Shown here: positions 1 through 6,307 of the stretch, piece after piece
Layout of the letters: each line of letters opens with the position of its first letter
How positions within the stretch are numbered: position 1 is the stretch's first letter
Assembly: GCA_947174825.1 (NCBI GenBank)
Contig: CAMWKN010000043.1
Location: 1-8,381 of the forward strand
DNA from: an uncultured Clostridium sp.
GTDB lineage: Bacteria; Bacillota_A; Clostridia; Lachnospirales; Lachnospiraceae
Reading direction: 5' to 3'
DNA: 8,381 bases
The notes under the pieces: generated by a model
What the model was told of the DNA's origin: nothing
The model's input: the letters and a program-made list of their open reading frames with translations, nothing else
Database searches by the model: none
Made by a program: the position numbers and the translations under genes

Positions 1-1
1 A

Positions 2-580
2 TTGCGCTTTGTCTATGACAATAATTATTTTAATGACCGTTATCAGGGTATTCCGATTGGGGGCTACACTGCTATCGTAGAGAAAATGCTGGAGGGATCA
101 GATGTACTTTTAAATACTGATTATTTTGAATATCGGGAATCTCATCCGGATGTGGCAGATAAGACTGTGTATACCGGAATGTTAGATCGTTATTTTGATT
201 ATCACTTGGGTGTGTTGGAATACCGTTCCGTACGCTTTGAACAGGAGACTCTGGATATGGAGAATTATCAAGGAAATGCGGTAGTCAATTATACGGAGCG
301 GGAGGTGCCATACACACGGATCATTGAGCATAAACATTTTGAATTTGGTACTCAGCCAAAGACTGTGATTTCCAGAGAATATCCTAGTGAGTGGAAGCAG
401 GGAGATGAGCCGTATTATCCGGTAAATGATGCCAAAAATGAAGAACTGGTAACCAGATACCGGGAGCTGGCAGCAGCGGAGAAGAATGTGATTTTTGGGG
501 GAAGATTGGGAGAATACCGCTATTACGATATGGATAAAGTGGTGGATGCGGCATTGGTAGCAGTGGAATCGCAGTTGTGA
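2..580 (+). CDS. glf: UDP-galactopyranose mutase, C-terminal half (5' truncated by window)
   Basis: FAD-dependent cytosolic enzyme that interconverts UDP-galactopyranose and UDP-galactofuranose, supplying galactofuranose for cell-surface polysaccharides. The visible 192 codons match the C-terminal part of the family: an NYFN..YQGIP..GY block at the left edge, a YTR.IEHKHFE segment in the middle, a SREYP motif, and near the end the GRLGEYRYYDMD stretch, which in this family contributes a conserved arginine and residues near FAD. Full-length proteins are about 370 residues, so roughly half lies upstream of base 1; the TTG at base 2 is an internal Leu codon, not a start. The gene ends in TGA and the next gene begins 61 nt later. 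Upstream genes, not visible, are probably polysaccharide biosynthesis genes (inference). Identification is firm. Confidence 0.93.
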   Translation: MRFVYDNNYFNDRYQGIPIGGYTAIVEKMLEGSDVLLNTDYFEYRESHPDVADKTVYTGMLDRYFDYHLGVLEYRSVRFEQETLDMENYQGNAVVNYTEREVPYTRIIEHKHFEFGTQPKTVISREYPSEWKQGDEPYYPVNDAKNEELVTRYRELAAAEKNVIFGGRLGEYRYYDMDKVVDAALVAVESQL

Positions 581-604
581 TAGATTCTATTTTCGTGTTA
601 TACT
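575..604 (+). promoter_or_regulatory. Candidate promoter for the DUF3990 cassette
   Basis: TTGTGA at 575-580 (4 of 6 matches to the -35 consensus, overlapping the glf stop codon) is followed after 18 nt by TATACT at 599-604 (5 of 6 matches to the -10 consensus). Transcription would begin near 611 and give a leader of about 30 nt before the start codon at 642. The -35 is imperfect and the spacing is one base over the optimum, so this is plausible rather than certain. Confidence 0.45.
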
Positions 605-616
605 GTTTTCGTGATA
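590..616 (+). repeat. Direct repeats bracketing the -10 box (possible operator)
   Basis: TTTTCGTGTTA at 590-600 and TTTTCGTGATA at 606-616 match in 10 of 11 positions, with a 16-nt period. The first copy overlaps and the second directly follows the TATACT -10 element, a position where a bound protein would block RNA polymerase. Toxin-antitoxin cassettes are often autoregulated through such sites, so a role as operator is an inference; chance repetition in AT-rich DNA is possible. Confidence 0.4.
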
Positions 617-641
617 GACAGTAGAAAGGGAAGTTTCGCCT

Positions 642-1124
642 ATGGTTTTGTTTCATGGAAGTAATGTTAAAGTTGAGAAACCTCAGATTATTATATCGAA
701 TCGTGCCCTTGATTTTGGTGCAGGATTTTATACAACTTCAAGTAGGGAACAGGCAAAGAAATGGGCTAAGATTCAGGCATATCGACGACGAAAGGGCAAA
801 CCGATAGTAACTGCATACCAATTTGATGAAGAAATATTAAACGAATTATCTATATTACATTTTGATTCTGCAGATATTAGTTGGTTAGACTATGTAACGA
901 TGAATAGAAAAGGGATTTATAGTGGTCCTAAATATGACATTGTAATTGGTCCGGTTGCTAATGACAATACTATTCCTGTAATTAGTGATTATATGGCAGG
1001 AGTCATTAATAAGGAAACTGCGCTTGTACTTTTAAAGCCGCAAAAGCTTGTTGATCAGTATGCATTTTTGACATGGAGAGGATTATCTGCCCTTGTGTAT
1101 CAGGAGGTAAAACAATATGAATGA
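642..1124 (+). CDS. DUF3990 family ADP-ribosyltransferase-like protein (putative toxin)
   Basis: A 160-residue soluble protein with the DUF3990 pattern: LFHGS at residues 3-7, an FGAGFYTT block at 25-32, a WAKIQAYRRR helix at 41-50, PKYDIVIGPVAND at 96-108 and a C-terminal DQYAFLTWRGL at 138-148. The HGS strand and the GFY(T/S)T strand resemble the NAD-binding motifs of ADP-ribosyltransferase folds, the clan to which I recall DUF3990 being assigned; no target is known to me. There is no signal peptide or membrane segment. TAGAAAGGGA at 622-631 serves as ribosome binding site, with an 11-nt gap to the ATG. The stop overlaps the next gene by 8 nt, and both small partners follow directly, which fits a toxin with antitoxin(s). 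Base composition is AT-rich (17 of 60 G/C in bases 841-900) compared with the downstream GTPase gene. Family call is good; the toxin role is inferred. Confidence 0.8.
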   Translation: MVLFHGSNVKVEKPQIIISNRALDFGAGFYTTSSREQAKKWAKIQAYRRRKGKPIVTAYQFDEEILNELSILHFDSADISWLDYVTMNRKGIYSGPKYDIVIGPVANDNTIPVISDYMAGVINKETALVLLKPQKLVDQYAFLTWRGLSALVYQEVKQYE

Positions 1125-1374
1125 GTATACACGACCTTCTATCCTGCAAAATTTTGATTCTGAAATTGCATGTTTGATTGCTGAAAACAGAGGAATTTCA
1201 GAAATGGACGGTTTACGGCTTTTTTTGCAATCAGAAACTCATCGGATGCTTACAGACGATAATATGAAATTATGGTATTTTAGTCCGCTAGCTGTATACG
1301 ACATGTGGGAAAATGAAGTGATTACTGGAGATTTTCGGAACTCCCTTTATTTAAGAGGTGATGAAATTGAGTAA
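1117..1374 (+). CDS. Small acidic hypothetical protein of the DUF3990/DUF3791 cassette
   Basis: An 85-residue soluble protein that I cannot assign to a named family with certainty. It has a helical N-terminal part (EIACLIAENRGISEMDGLRL) with the 'helix - ISExxALxLF - S.T..ML' look of small antitoxin-like proteins, then WYFSPLAVYDMWENE and a RNSLYLRGDE tail. It is distantly similar in layout to DUF3791 (helix, short loop, helix) but is not a clear member. An AGGAGG at 1102-1107 stands 9 nt before the ATG and inside the end of the DUF3990 gene; the 8-nt overlaps on both sides indicate translational coupling. The conserved position next to the ADP-ribosyltransferase-like gene suggests an antitoxin or accessory subunit (inference). 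Confidence 0.72.
   Translation: MNEYTRPSILQNFDSEIACLIAENRGISEMDGLRLFLQSETHRMLTDDNMKLWYFSPLAVYDMWENEVITGDFRNSLYLRGDEIE
1355..1369 (+). promoter_or_regulatory. Ribosome binding site that fixes a TTG start
   Basis: The run AGAGGTGAT (1354-1362) is complementary to the 16S rRNA 3' end. It contains the upstream in-frame GTG (1358) and ATG (1361), so these cannot serve as starts for the same site. The in-frame TTG at 1367 lies 8 nt after GAGG (1355-1358), the ideal distance, and gives a protein beginning MSKEF, the usual N-terminus I associate with DUF3791 proteins. Confidence 0.6.
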
Positions 1375-1579
1375 AGAGTTCAGGTTTTTTACTTATCTAT
1401 TAGAAAGCTATGCAAGCTACAAAAAAATGTCAGCTGACGAGGTGCTGAAAAGTTTGGATGAAAAAAATCTAACAGATTTTGTTTTTGATATGTATGAAAT
1501 GTATCATTCAGAAGCGTTGGAAAATGCTTTTGCTGACATAGATAGTTTGTTGGCGACAGGGAAAACGGCATGGAAATGA
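1367..1579 (+). CDS. DUF3791 family small protein (putative antitoxin)
   Basis: About 70 residues from the TTG start. The sequence follows the DUF3791 pattern: an N-terminal helix (FFTYLLESYASYK), a second segment with SADEVLKSLDEKNL, then FVFDMYEMYHSEALENAFADID, where family members carry a Y..YD..H...E....DI signature. DUF3791 genes commonly sit beside DUF3990 genes, as here, which fits the antitoxin role in an ADP-ribosyltransferase toxin pair; that role is inferred from context. The gene overlaps its upstream neighbour by 8 nt (1367-1374) and the downstream GTPase gene by 10 nt (1570-1579), so all four are probably co-transcribed. A start at GTG 1358 or ATG 1361 is possible but poorly placed relative to the ribosome binding site. 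Confidence 0.8.
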   Translation: MSKEFRFFTYLLESYASYKKMSADEVLKSLDEKNLTDFVFDMYEMYHSEALENAFADIDSLLATGKTAWK

Positions 1580-4239
1580 ATAAAATAACATCAAAAAACA
1601 AGCAAAATAAAAATATCTGTACCGGTCTGATGGCGCATGTGGATGCCGGCAAGACCACTTTATCCGAGGGGATTTTGTATTCTGCCGGTGTGATCCAGAA
1701 GATGGGGCGTGTGGATGATCAGAATGCCTTTCTGGATCATGATGAAGTGGAGCGGATGCGTGGGATTACCATATATTCCAGTCAGGCGGTTTTTGAACAG
1801 GGAGATGCTCATATTACTCTGGTGGATACACCGGGGCATGTGGATTTTTCTGCCGAAATGGAGCGAGTATTGCAGGTGCTGGATTATGCGATTCTGGTGG
1901 TCAGTGGCGCAGATGGCGTCCAGAGCCATACCGAGACATTGTGGCAGTTATTTGACCGCTACGATATCCCGGTGTTTTTATTTATTAACAAGATGGATCA
2001 GCCAGATACAGATGCCCAGAAAATCATGCAGGAGCTGCATGAAAAGCTATCCGATGCCTGTACGAATTTTGGGACAGCGGAAGTGGAGCGGATGGAAGCT
2101 GCAGCCATGTGCGAAGAGGGATTATTGGATATCTTTCTGGAAACTGGTGTGGTATCCGATGAGGAGATACGCAGATTAATTTGGGAGAGAAAATTATTTC
2201 CCTGTTATTTTGGCTCGGCATTGCATATGGACGGTGTGGAGGAATTTTTGGACGGTTTTGCAAACTATACTTCTGCACCAGTCTATGCCGAAGAATTTGG
2301 AGCTATCGTTTATAAGATTACAAGAGACGAGCAGGGAAACCGCCTTACTCATATGAAGATTACAGGGGGAACTCTTTCCGCAAAACAGGTTTTGACTGGA
2401 GAAAAGAGAAAGTCAGAGACTGGTGATGAGGAAGAACAGACCTGGTCGGAAAAGGTACATCAAATCCGTATTTATTCGGGAGAACGTTATGAGGCAGTAC
2501 CGGAAGTATCTGCCGGTATGGTATGTGCTGTGACTGGGTTAAACAGTACCTATCCTGGAGAAGGATTGGGAGTGGAGCAGGAGTCAGAACTGCCGGTGTT
2601 AGAGCCGGTACTGACCTATCAGATCCGTCTATCCGAGGGTTGGGACGCTGGACGAGCCATGCCACTTTTGCGACAGTTGGAGGAAGAGGAACCGGAGCTG
2701 CATGTGGTCTGGGACGAAGCGGTGGGAGAAATCCATGTGAAGATCATGGGTGAGATGCAGATTGATATTATCAAACGGCAGCTCTGGGAACGCTACCGCA
2801 TGGATGTGGAATTTGATACTGGAAGTATTGTATACAAGGAAACCATTGCCGAGCCGGTGATTGGAATTGGGCATTTTGAACCTCTCCGGCATTATGCGGA
2901 GGTGCATTTGCTGCTGGAACCGGGAGAGGCAGGTAGTGGACTGCAATTTGAGACAAATTGTAGTGAGGATCTTCTTGCCAGAAATTGGCAGAGACTGATT
3001 CTGACCCATTTGGAGGAACGAAATCACCGTGGAGCTTTGACGGGTTCTGCCATTACCGATATGAAAATCTCTGTGATTGCCGGACGCGCCCACCCCAAGC
3101 ATACAGAGGGTGGAGATTTTAGACAGGCAACATACCGTGCTGTGCGCCAGGGACTGCGGAGTGCTGTGAATGTCCTGCTGGAACCCTATTATTCCTTCCG
3201 GCTGACTGTGCCGGCGGAGCAATTGGGACGAGCTATGACAGATATTGAGCGGATGAGCGGCAAACTAGATGCACCGGATAACCATGGGGAGATGGCAGTT
3301 CTGACCGGGCTTGCTCCGGTGGCAACTATGTGGGAGTATCATCGGGATCTGGCGGCTTATACCGGTGGGAAGGGTAGATTATCTTGCCAGATCTACGGTT
3401 ATCTTCCCTGCCATAATGCAGAAGAAGTCATACTGGAGCGGGGATATGATCCGGATCTGGATAAGTGGCAGACAGCGGATTCGGTGTTCTGTTCCCATGG
3501 ATCTGGCTATATTGTACCCTGGAATGAGGTACCGGAACATGCCCATGTGGAAAATGGATACCATTTAGATGCGGAAGAGATCCGCAGTCGGGAAGAACGG
3601 GAACTGTATGAAGCGATGTCGGCGGCTGAGCGGCGCAGACAGGGCTATGTGGATGATTTGTCCATTGGGGAAGAAGAGATTCATTCTATTCTGGGGCGGA
3701 TGAGTGCCACAAAGCGGCAGGAAAAACGGGGCTGGAAACGCCAGAGACGCCGGACGATTACGGCAGAAAGCAAAACGTCGTCCAAAGCGGCATCTTCCAA
3801 AAAACGGGAGAAGTATCTGTTGGTGGATGGCTATAATATTGTGTTTGCCTGGGAGGAACTGAAGACATTGGCAAAGGATAATATTGATGCAGCCAGAGAC
3901 CGTCTGATGGATATTTTGTGTAATTATCAGGCGTATTGTGGTGTGACTTTGATTCTGGTGTTTGATGCCTACAAGGTTCGTGGCGGAATCGGCAAGATGA
4001 TGGATTATCACAATATTCATGTAGTTTATACGAAAGAAGCGGAAACGGCGGACCAATATATAGAAAAACTGGCACACCGCATTGGGCGCGATTATGATGT
4101 GACAGTGGCAACTTCAGATAATGTGATTCAGTTGATTATTCTGGGGCAGGGTTGCAGGCTTTGGTCAGCTGGAGATTTTGAGGCAGAAGTAAAACGGGTG
4201 GAGGAACAAATCGCAGACGACACAAGGCATACATACTAG
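1570..4239 (+). CDS. EF-G/TetM-like translational GTPase fused to a C-terminal Rae1/YacP-type NYN nuclease domain
   Basis: 889 residues. The GTPase domain shows all G motifs: P-loop AHVDAGKT (22-29), RGITI switch I (64-68), DTPGH (86-90), NKMD (140-143) and FGSAL (214-218). Translation-factor domains II-V follow to about residue 660; domain IV carries AGRAHPKHTEGGDFRQA (504-520) where TetM/TetO have the YSPVS tip loop, so tetracycline protection is doubtful. A very basic stretch (about 714-748) links to a NYN domain (748-885): LLVDGYN (750-756), VFDAY (797-801), ETADQYIEKLA (825-835) and VATSD (846-850), with acidic residues D753, D799, D828 and D850 placed as in YacP/Rae1, the B. subtilis nuclease that cuts mRNA in the ribosomal A site. 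Likely cytosolic and ribosome-bound. The ATG at 1570 is favoured by AGGG at 1558-1561; ATG 1576 (ATGA overlap) is an alternative. The overlap with the DUF3791 gene and a 30-nt gap to trmO suggest one operon. Domain calls are firm; a stalled-ribosome role is inferred. Confidence 0.9.
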   Translation: MEMNKITSKNKQNKNICTGLMAHVDAGKTTLSEGILYSAGVIQKMGRVDDQNAFLDHDEVERMRGITIYSSQAVFEQGDAHITLVDTPGHVDFSAEMERVLQVLDYAILVVSGADGVQSHTETLWQLFDRYDIPVFLFINKMDQPDTDAQKIMQELHEKLSDACTNFGTAEVERMEAAAMCEEGLLDIFLETGVVSDEEIRRLIWERKLFPCYFGSALHMDGVEEFLDGFANYTSAPVYAEEFGAIVYKITRDEQGNRLTHMKITGGTLSAKQVLTGEKRKSETGDEEEQTWSEKVHQIRIYSGERYEAVPEVSAGMVCAVTGLNSTYPGEGLGVEQESELPVLEPVLTYQIRLSEGWDAGRAMPLLRQLEEEEPELHVVWDEAVGEIHVKIMGEMQIDIIKRQLWERYRMDVEFDTGSIVYKETIAEPVIGIGHFEPLRHYAEVHLLLEPGEAGSGLQFETNCSEDLLARNWQRLILTHLEERNHRGALTGSAITDMKISVIAGRAHPKHTEGGDFRQATYRAVRQGLRSAVNVLLEPYYSFRLTVPAEQLGRAMTDIERMSGKLDAPDNHGEMAVLTGLAPVATMWEYHRDLAAYTGGKGRLSCQIYGYLPCHNAEEVILERGYDPDLDKWQTADSVFCSHGSGYIVPWNEVPEHAHVENGYHLDAEEIRSREERELYEAMSAAERRRQGYVDDLSIGEEEIHSILGRMSATKRQEKRGWKRQRRRTITAESKTSSKAASSKKREKYLLVDGYNIVFAWEELKTLAKDNIDAARDRLMDILCNYQAYCGVTLILVFDAYKVRGGIGKMMDYHNIHVVYTKEAETADQYIEKLAHRIGRDYDVTVATSDNVIQLIILGQGCRLWSAGDFEAEVKRVEEQIADDTRHTY

Positions 4240-4269
4240 ATAGAGAATTACTTAGAAAAGAGGATTAAT

Positions 4270-4956
4270 ATGCAGATAGAACCAATTGCACATATAGAAA
4301 ATGCCATGGATACCAAGTTTGGTATTCCCAGACAGAGTGGGTTGGTAGAGGAATTGCAGGGAACGGTGGTGTTTGAGCCAGAATACCGGAATGAACAGGC
4401 CTTGCGCGGACTGGAAGATTTTTCCCATATCTGGCTTCTCTGGGAGTTTTCTGAGAACAAAAAGACGACCTGGTCGCCTACGGTCAGACCACCCAGACTG
4501 GGAGGAAATACCCGTATGGGAGTGTTTGCCACCCGATCTCCCTTTCGCCCCAATCCGATTGGATTATCCTGCGTCCGACTAATCGGGGTGCAGCAGGATT
4601 CGGTCAGGGGATATGTCCTGCAGATTGCTGGTGGGGATCTGATGAATGGGACACCAATTTATGATATCAAGCCATACCTTCCCTATGCTGATTGTCATCC
4701 GGAAGCGACTGGAGGATTTACTGATGTGGTAGAGAGACAGACTTTACAGGTAGTGATTCCGTCGGATTTAGAATGCAAAATTCCGTCTCATCAGCGAGAA
4801 GCCTTATATGGAGTGCTGGCACAGGATCCCAGACCTGGTTATCAGCAGGATCCGGAACGGGTTTACGGGATGAGTTATGGTGGTCAGGATGTACGCTTCC
4901 AGGTTTCAGAAGGGGTGCTGCGTGTTATCTGCGTGGAATGTGAAAAAGATGGTTAA
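4270..4956 (+). CDS. trmO: tRNA (adenine(37)-N6)-methyltransferase TrmO (TsaA/YaeB family)
   Basis: S-adenosylmethionine-dependent enzyme that N6-methylates t6A at position 37 of ACY-reading tRNA-Thr (m6t6A), improving decoding. The 228-residue length equals the usual bacterial enzyme (about 235 in E. coli). The N-terminal beta-barrel TsaA domain contains GIPRQ (18-22), LEDFSHIWLLWEF (48-60) and the family signature RMGVFATRSPFRPNPIGLS (82-100), followed by GGDLMNGTPIYDIKPYLPYAD (121-141, in two parts of the SAM/substrate site). The smaller C-terminal domain has the expected LAQDPRPGYQ (183-192). GAGG at 4260-4263 lies 6 nt before the ATG. The 30-nt distance from the GTPase-nuclease gene, with no terminator between, indicates co-transcription. 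No anomalies seen. Confidence 0.93.
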   Translation: MQIEPIAHIENAMDTKFGIPRQSGLVEELQGTVVFEPEYRNEQALRGLEDFSHIWLLWEFSENKKTTWSPTVRPPRLGGNTRMGVFATRSPFRPNPIGLSCVRLIGVQQDSVRGYVLQIAGGDLMNGTPIYDIKPYLPYADCHPEATGGFTDVVERQTLQVVIPSDLECKIPSHQREALYGVLAQDPRPGYQQDPERVYGMSYGGQDVRFQVSEGVLRVICVECEKDG

Positions 4957-4969
4957 CATTAACATTTGT

Positions 4970-5023
4970 GATCTAATCGGCGGTGCCTGGTGAACAAGGG
5001 GCGGCAGCAGGGCAGATTAGGTC
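4970..5023 (+). other. Imperfect hairpin between trmO and the trpS promoter
   Basis: GATCTAATC (4970-4978) pairs with GATTAGGTC (5015-5023) over 9 bp with one G-U pair; after a 5-nt bulge, TGCC (4984-4987) pairs with GGCA (5011-5014). It lies in the tail of the trmO transcript, upstream of the trpS promoter. No T-tract follows (TCTATGTGCC), so it is not a standard intrinsic terminator; it may stabilise the 3' end or be a weak or factor-dependent terminator. Confidence 0.4.
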
Positions 5024-5033
5024 TCTATGTGCC

Positions 5034-5062
5034 TTGACATGGAAAAGCTGTGACACTATACT
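5034..5062 (+). promoter_or_regulatory. Sigma-A-type promoter of trpS
   Basis: A perfect -35 TTGACA (5034-5039) is separated by exactly 17 nt from TATACT (5057-5062, 5 of 6 matches). The start site is predicted near 5069, leaving a leader of about 34 nt that contains only the ribosome binding site. This leaves no room for a T-box or attenuator after the promoter, so trpS is probably transcribed constitutively from here. Confidence 0.8.
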
Positions 5063-5102
5063 ATAAAAAACGAAGAAATGAAAACATGATTTGGAGGCAG
5101 AA

Positions 5103-6188
5103 ATGAGAAAGACAATATTGACGGGAGACAGACCTACTGGAAGGTTGCATGTGGGGCATTATGTAGGATCTTTGAAGCGGAGAGTAGAGTTGCAAAATTC
5201 AGGAGAATATGATAAAATTTTTATCATGATTGCCGATGCACAGGCATTGACTGACAACTTCGAAAATCCAGAAAAAGTTCGGCAGAATATTATAGAAGTG
5301 GCACTGGATTACCTGTCCTGCGGATTGGATCCGGAGAAATCCACACTGTTTATCCAGTCTCAGATTCAGGAGTTGTGTGAACTGACTTTTTATTATATGA
5401 ATTTGGTAACAGTATCCAGATTGCAGCGAAATCCCACTGTAAAATCTGAGATTAAGATGCGGGATTTTGAAACCAGTATTCCGGTAGGATTCTTTAATTA
5501 TCCGATTAGTCAGGCGGCGGATATCACTGCATTCCGTGCGACGACGGTTCCGGTAGGGGAAGATCAGCTGCCGATGATTGAGCAGACACGTGAAATTGTA
5601 CGGAAATTCAACAGTATTTATGATGAAGTGTTGGTAGAGCCGGAGGTCTTACTTCCAGATAATGAAGCCTGTCTGAGGCTGCCAGGAATTGATGGCAAGC
5701 AGAAAATGAGCAAGTCCCTTGGCAATTGTATCTATTTGTCAGATACAGAGGAGGATGTACGTGCCAAGGTAATGGAAATGTACACTGATCCTTTACATAT
5801 TAAAGTGACGGATCCGGGACATCTGGAGGGAAATACAGTCTTTACCTATTTGGATGCTTTCAGCAGACCGGAGCATTTTGCGGAGTATTTATCTGATTAT
5901 GAGAATTTGGATGAATTAAAGGAGCATTATACTCGTGGCGGTTTGGGAGACATGAAAGTAAAGCGTTTTCTGAATTCTGTATTACAGGAAGAGCTTTCTC
6001 CGATTCGTGCCAGAAGAGCAGAGTATGAAAAGGATATTCCAGCAGTGTATGAGATATTGCGTAAGGGCAGTGATGTGGCTAGAGAGGTCGCAGCTGCTAC
6101 TTTGTCCGATGTAAAGCGTGCGATGAAGATTAATTATTTTGAAGATAGTGAATTAATCCGTGCGCAAAGCGAGAAATATCAAGGATAG
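5103..6188 (+). CDS. trpS: Tryptophanyl-tRNA synthetase (TrpRS II-like type)
   Basis: Class I synthetase that activates tryptophan with ATP and charges tRNA-Trp. The 361-residue protein begins with [18 protein letters not shown] (7-24); HVGH at 16-19 is the HIGH motif. IADAQALTD (43-51) and [22 protein letters not shown] (137-160) line the active site, and KMSKS is at 201-205. The TGDRPTG...HVGH form and the [15 protein letters not shown] segment match the TrpRS II subtype I know from Deinococcus radiodurans rather than the more common SGIQPTG...HLGN form. The in-frame TTG at 5091 is rejected as start because the GGAGG (5093-5097) lies within that extension, 5 nt ahead of ATG 5103. The gene has its own promoter and no T-box. 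Complete and apparently functional. Confidence 0.95.
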   Translation: MRKTILTGDRPTGRLHVGHYVGSLKRRVELQNSGEYDKIFIMIADAQALTDNFENPEKVRQNIIEVALDYLSCGLDPEKSTLFIQSQIQELCELTFYYMNLVTVSRLQRNPTVKSEIKMRDFETSIPVGFFNYPISQAADITAFRATTVPVGEDQLPMIEQTREIVRKFNSIYDEVLVEPEVLLPDNEACLRLPGIDGKQKMSKSLGNCIYLSDTEEDVRAKVMEMYTDPLHIKVTDPGHLEGNTVFTYLDAFSRPEHFAEYLSDYENLDELKEHYTRGGLGDMKVKRFLNSVLQEELSPIRARRAEYEKDIPAVYEILRKGSDVAREVAAATLSDVKRAMKINYFEDSELIRAQSEKYQG

Positions 6189-6190
6189 CA

Positions 6191-6236
6191 CAATGAATAC
6201 AGAGTCTGTTTATGTTAAAAGTATTTATATTCATTG
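6191..6236 (+). repeat. Inverted repeat downstream of trpS
   Basis: CAATGAATA (6191-6199) and TATTCATTG (6228-6236) form a perfect 9-bp AT-rich inverted repeat with a 28-nt loop, starting 2 nt after the trpS stop codon. No T-tract follows, so it is a poor intrinsic terminator; it may protect the mRNA 3' end. The rest of 6237-6307 holds no gene and no promoter that I can support. Confidence 0.35.
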
Positions 6237-6307
6237 CACCAGATAATGCTTTGCGATAAATTTACAATGGATAAAGAAATATATGGGAAAACCGGATAAT
6301 TGATCAC

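Noticed and set aside
384..656. A 90-codon minus-strand frame over the end of glf and the cassette promoter
   Set aside because: Proline-rich, low-complexity translation with no family likeness; the + strand glf frame is secure.
1709..2179. A 156-codon + strand frame within the GTPase gene
   Set aside because: It overlaps the G-motif-bearing frame out of phase; the composition (many Trp, Arg, Cys and Met) is typical of a shifted reading frame.
2629..3222. A 197-codon open frame on the minus strand inside the GTPase gene
   Set aside because: It lies entirely antisense to a well-conserved gene, has no ribosome binding site or recognisable domain, and is His/Gln/Leu-rich as expected from antisense reading of this gene.
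3565..4111. Minus-strand frames opposite the linker and NYN region
   Set aside because: They are antisense shadows without start signals or homology, while the + strand protein is convincingly conserved here.
1570..4239. Annotation as a tetracycline resistance gene
   Set aside because: Overall similarity to TetM is real, but the domain IV tip motif is missing and a nuclease domain is fused, so resistance is not supported by the sequence.
5091..5102. TTG at 5091 as the start of trpS
   Set aside because: The four extra codons are the ribosome binding site itself (TTGGAGG); ATG at 5103 is correctly spaced and gives the usual N-terminus.
6191..6236. Intrinsic terminator for trpS
   Set aside because: The inverted repeat is AT-rich, with a 28-nt loop and no T-run, so it is listed only as a repeat.
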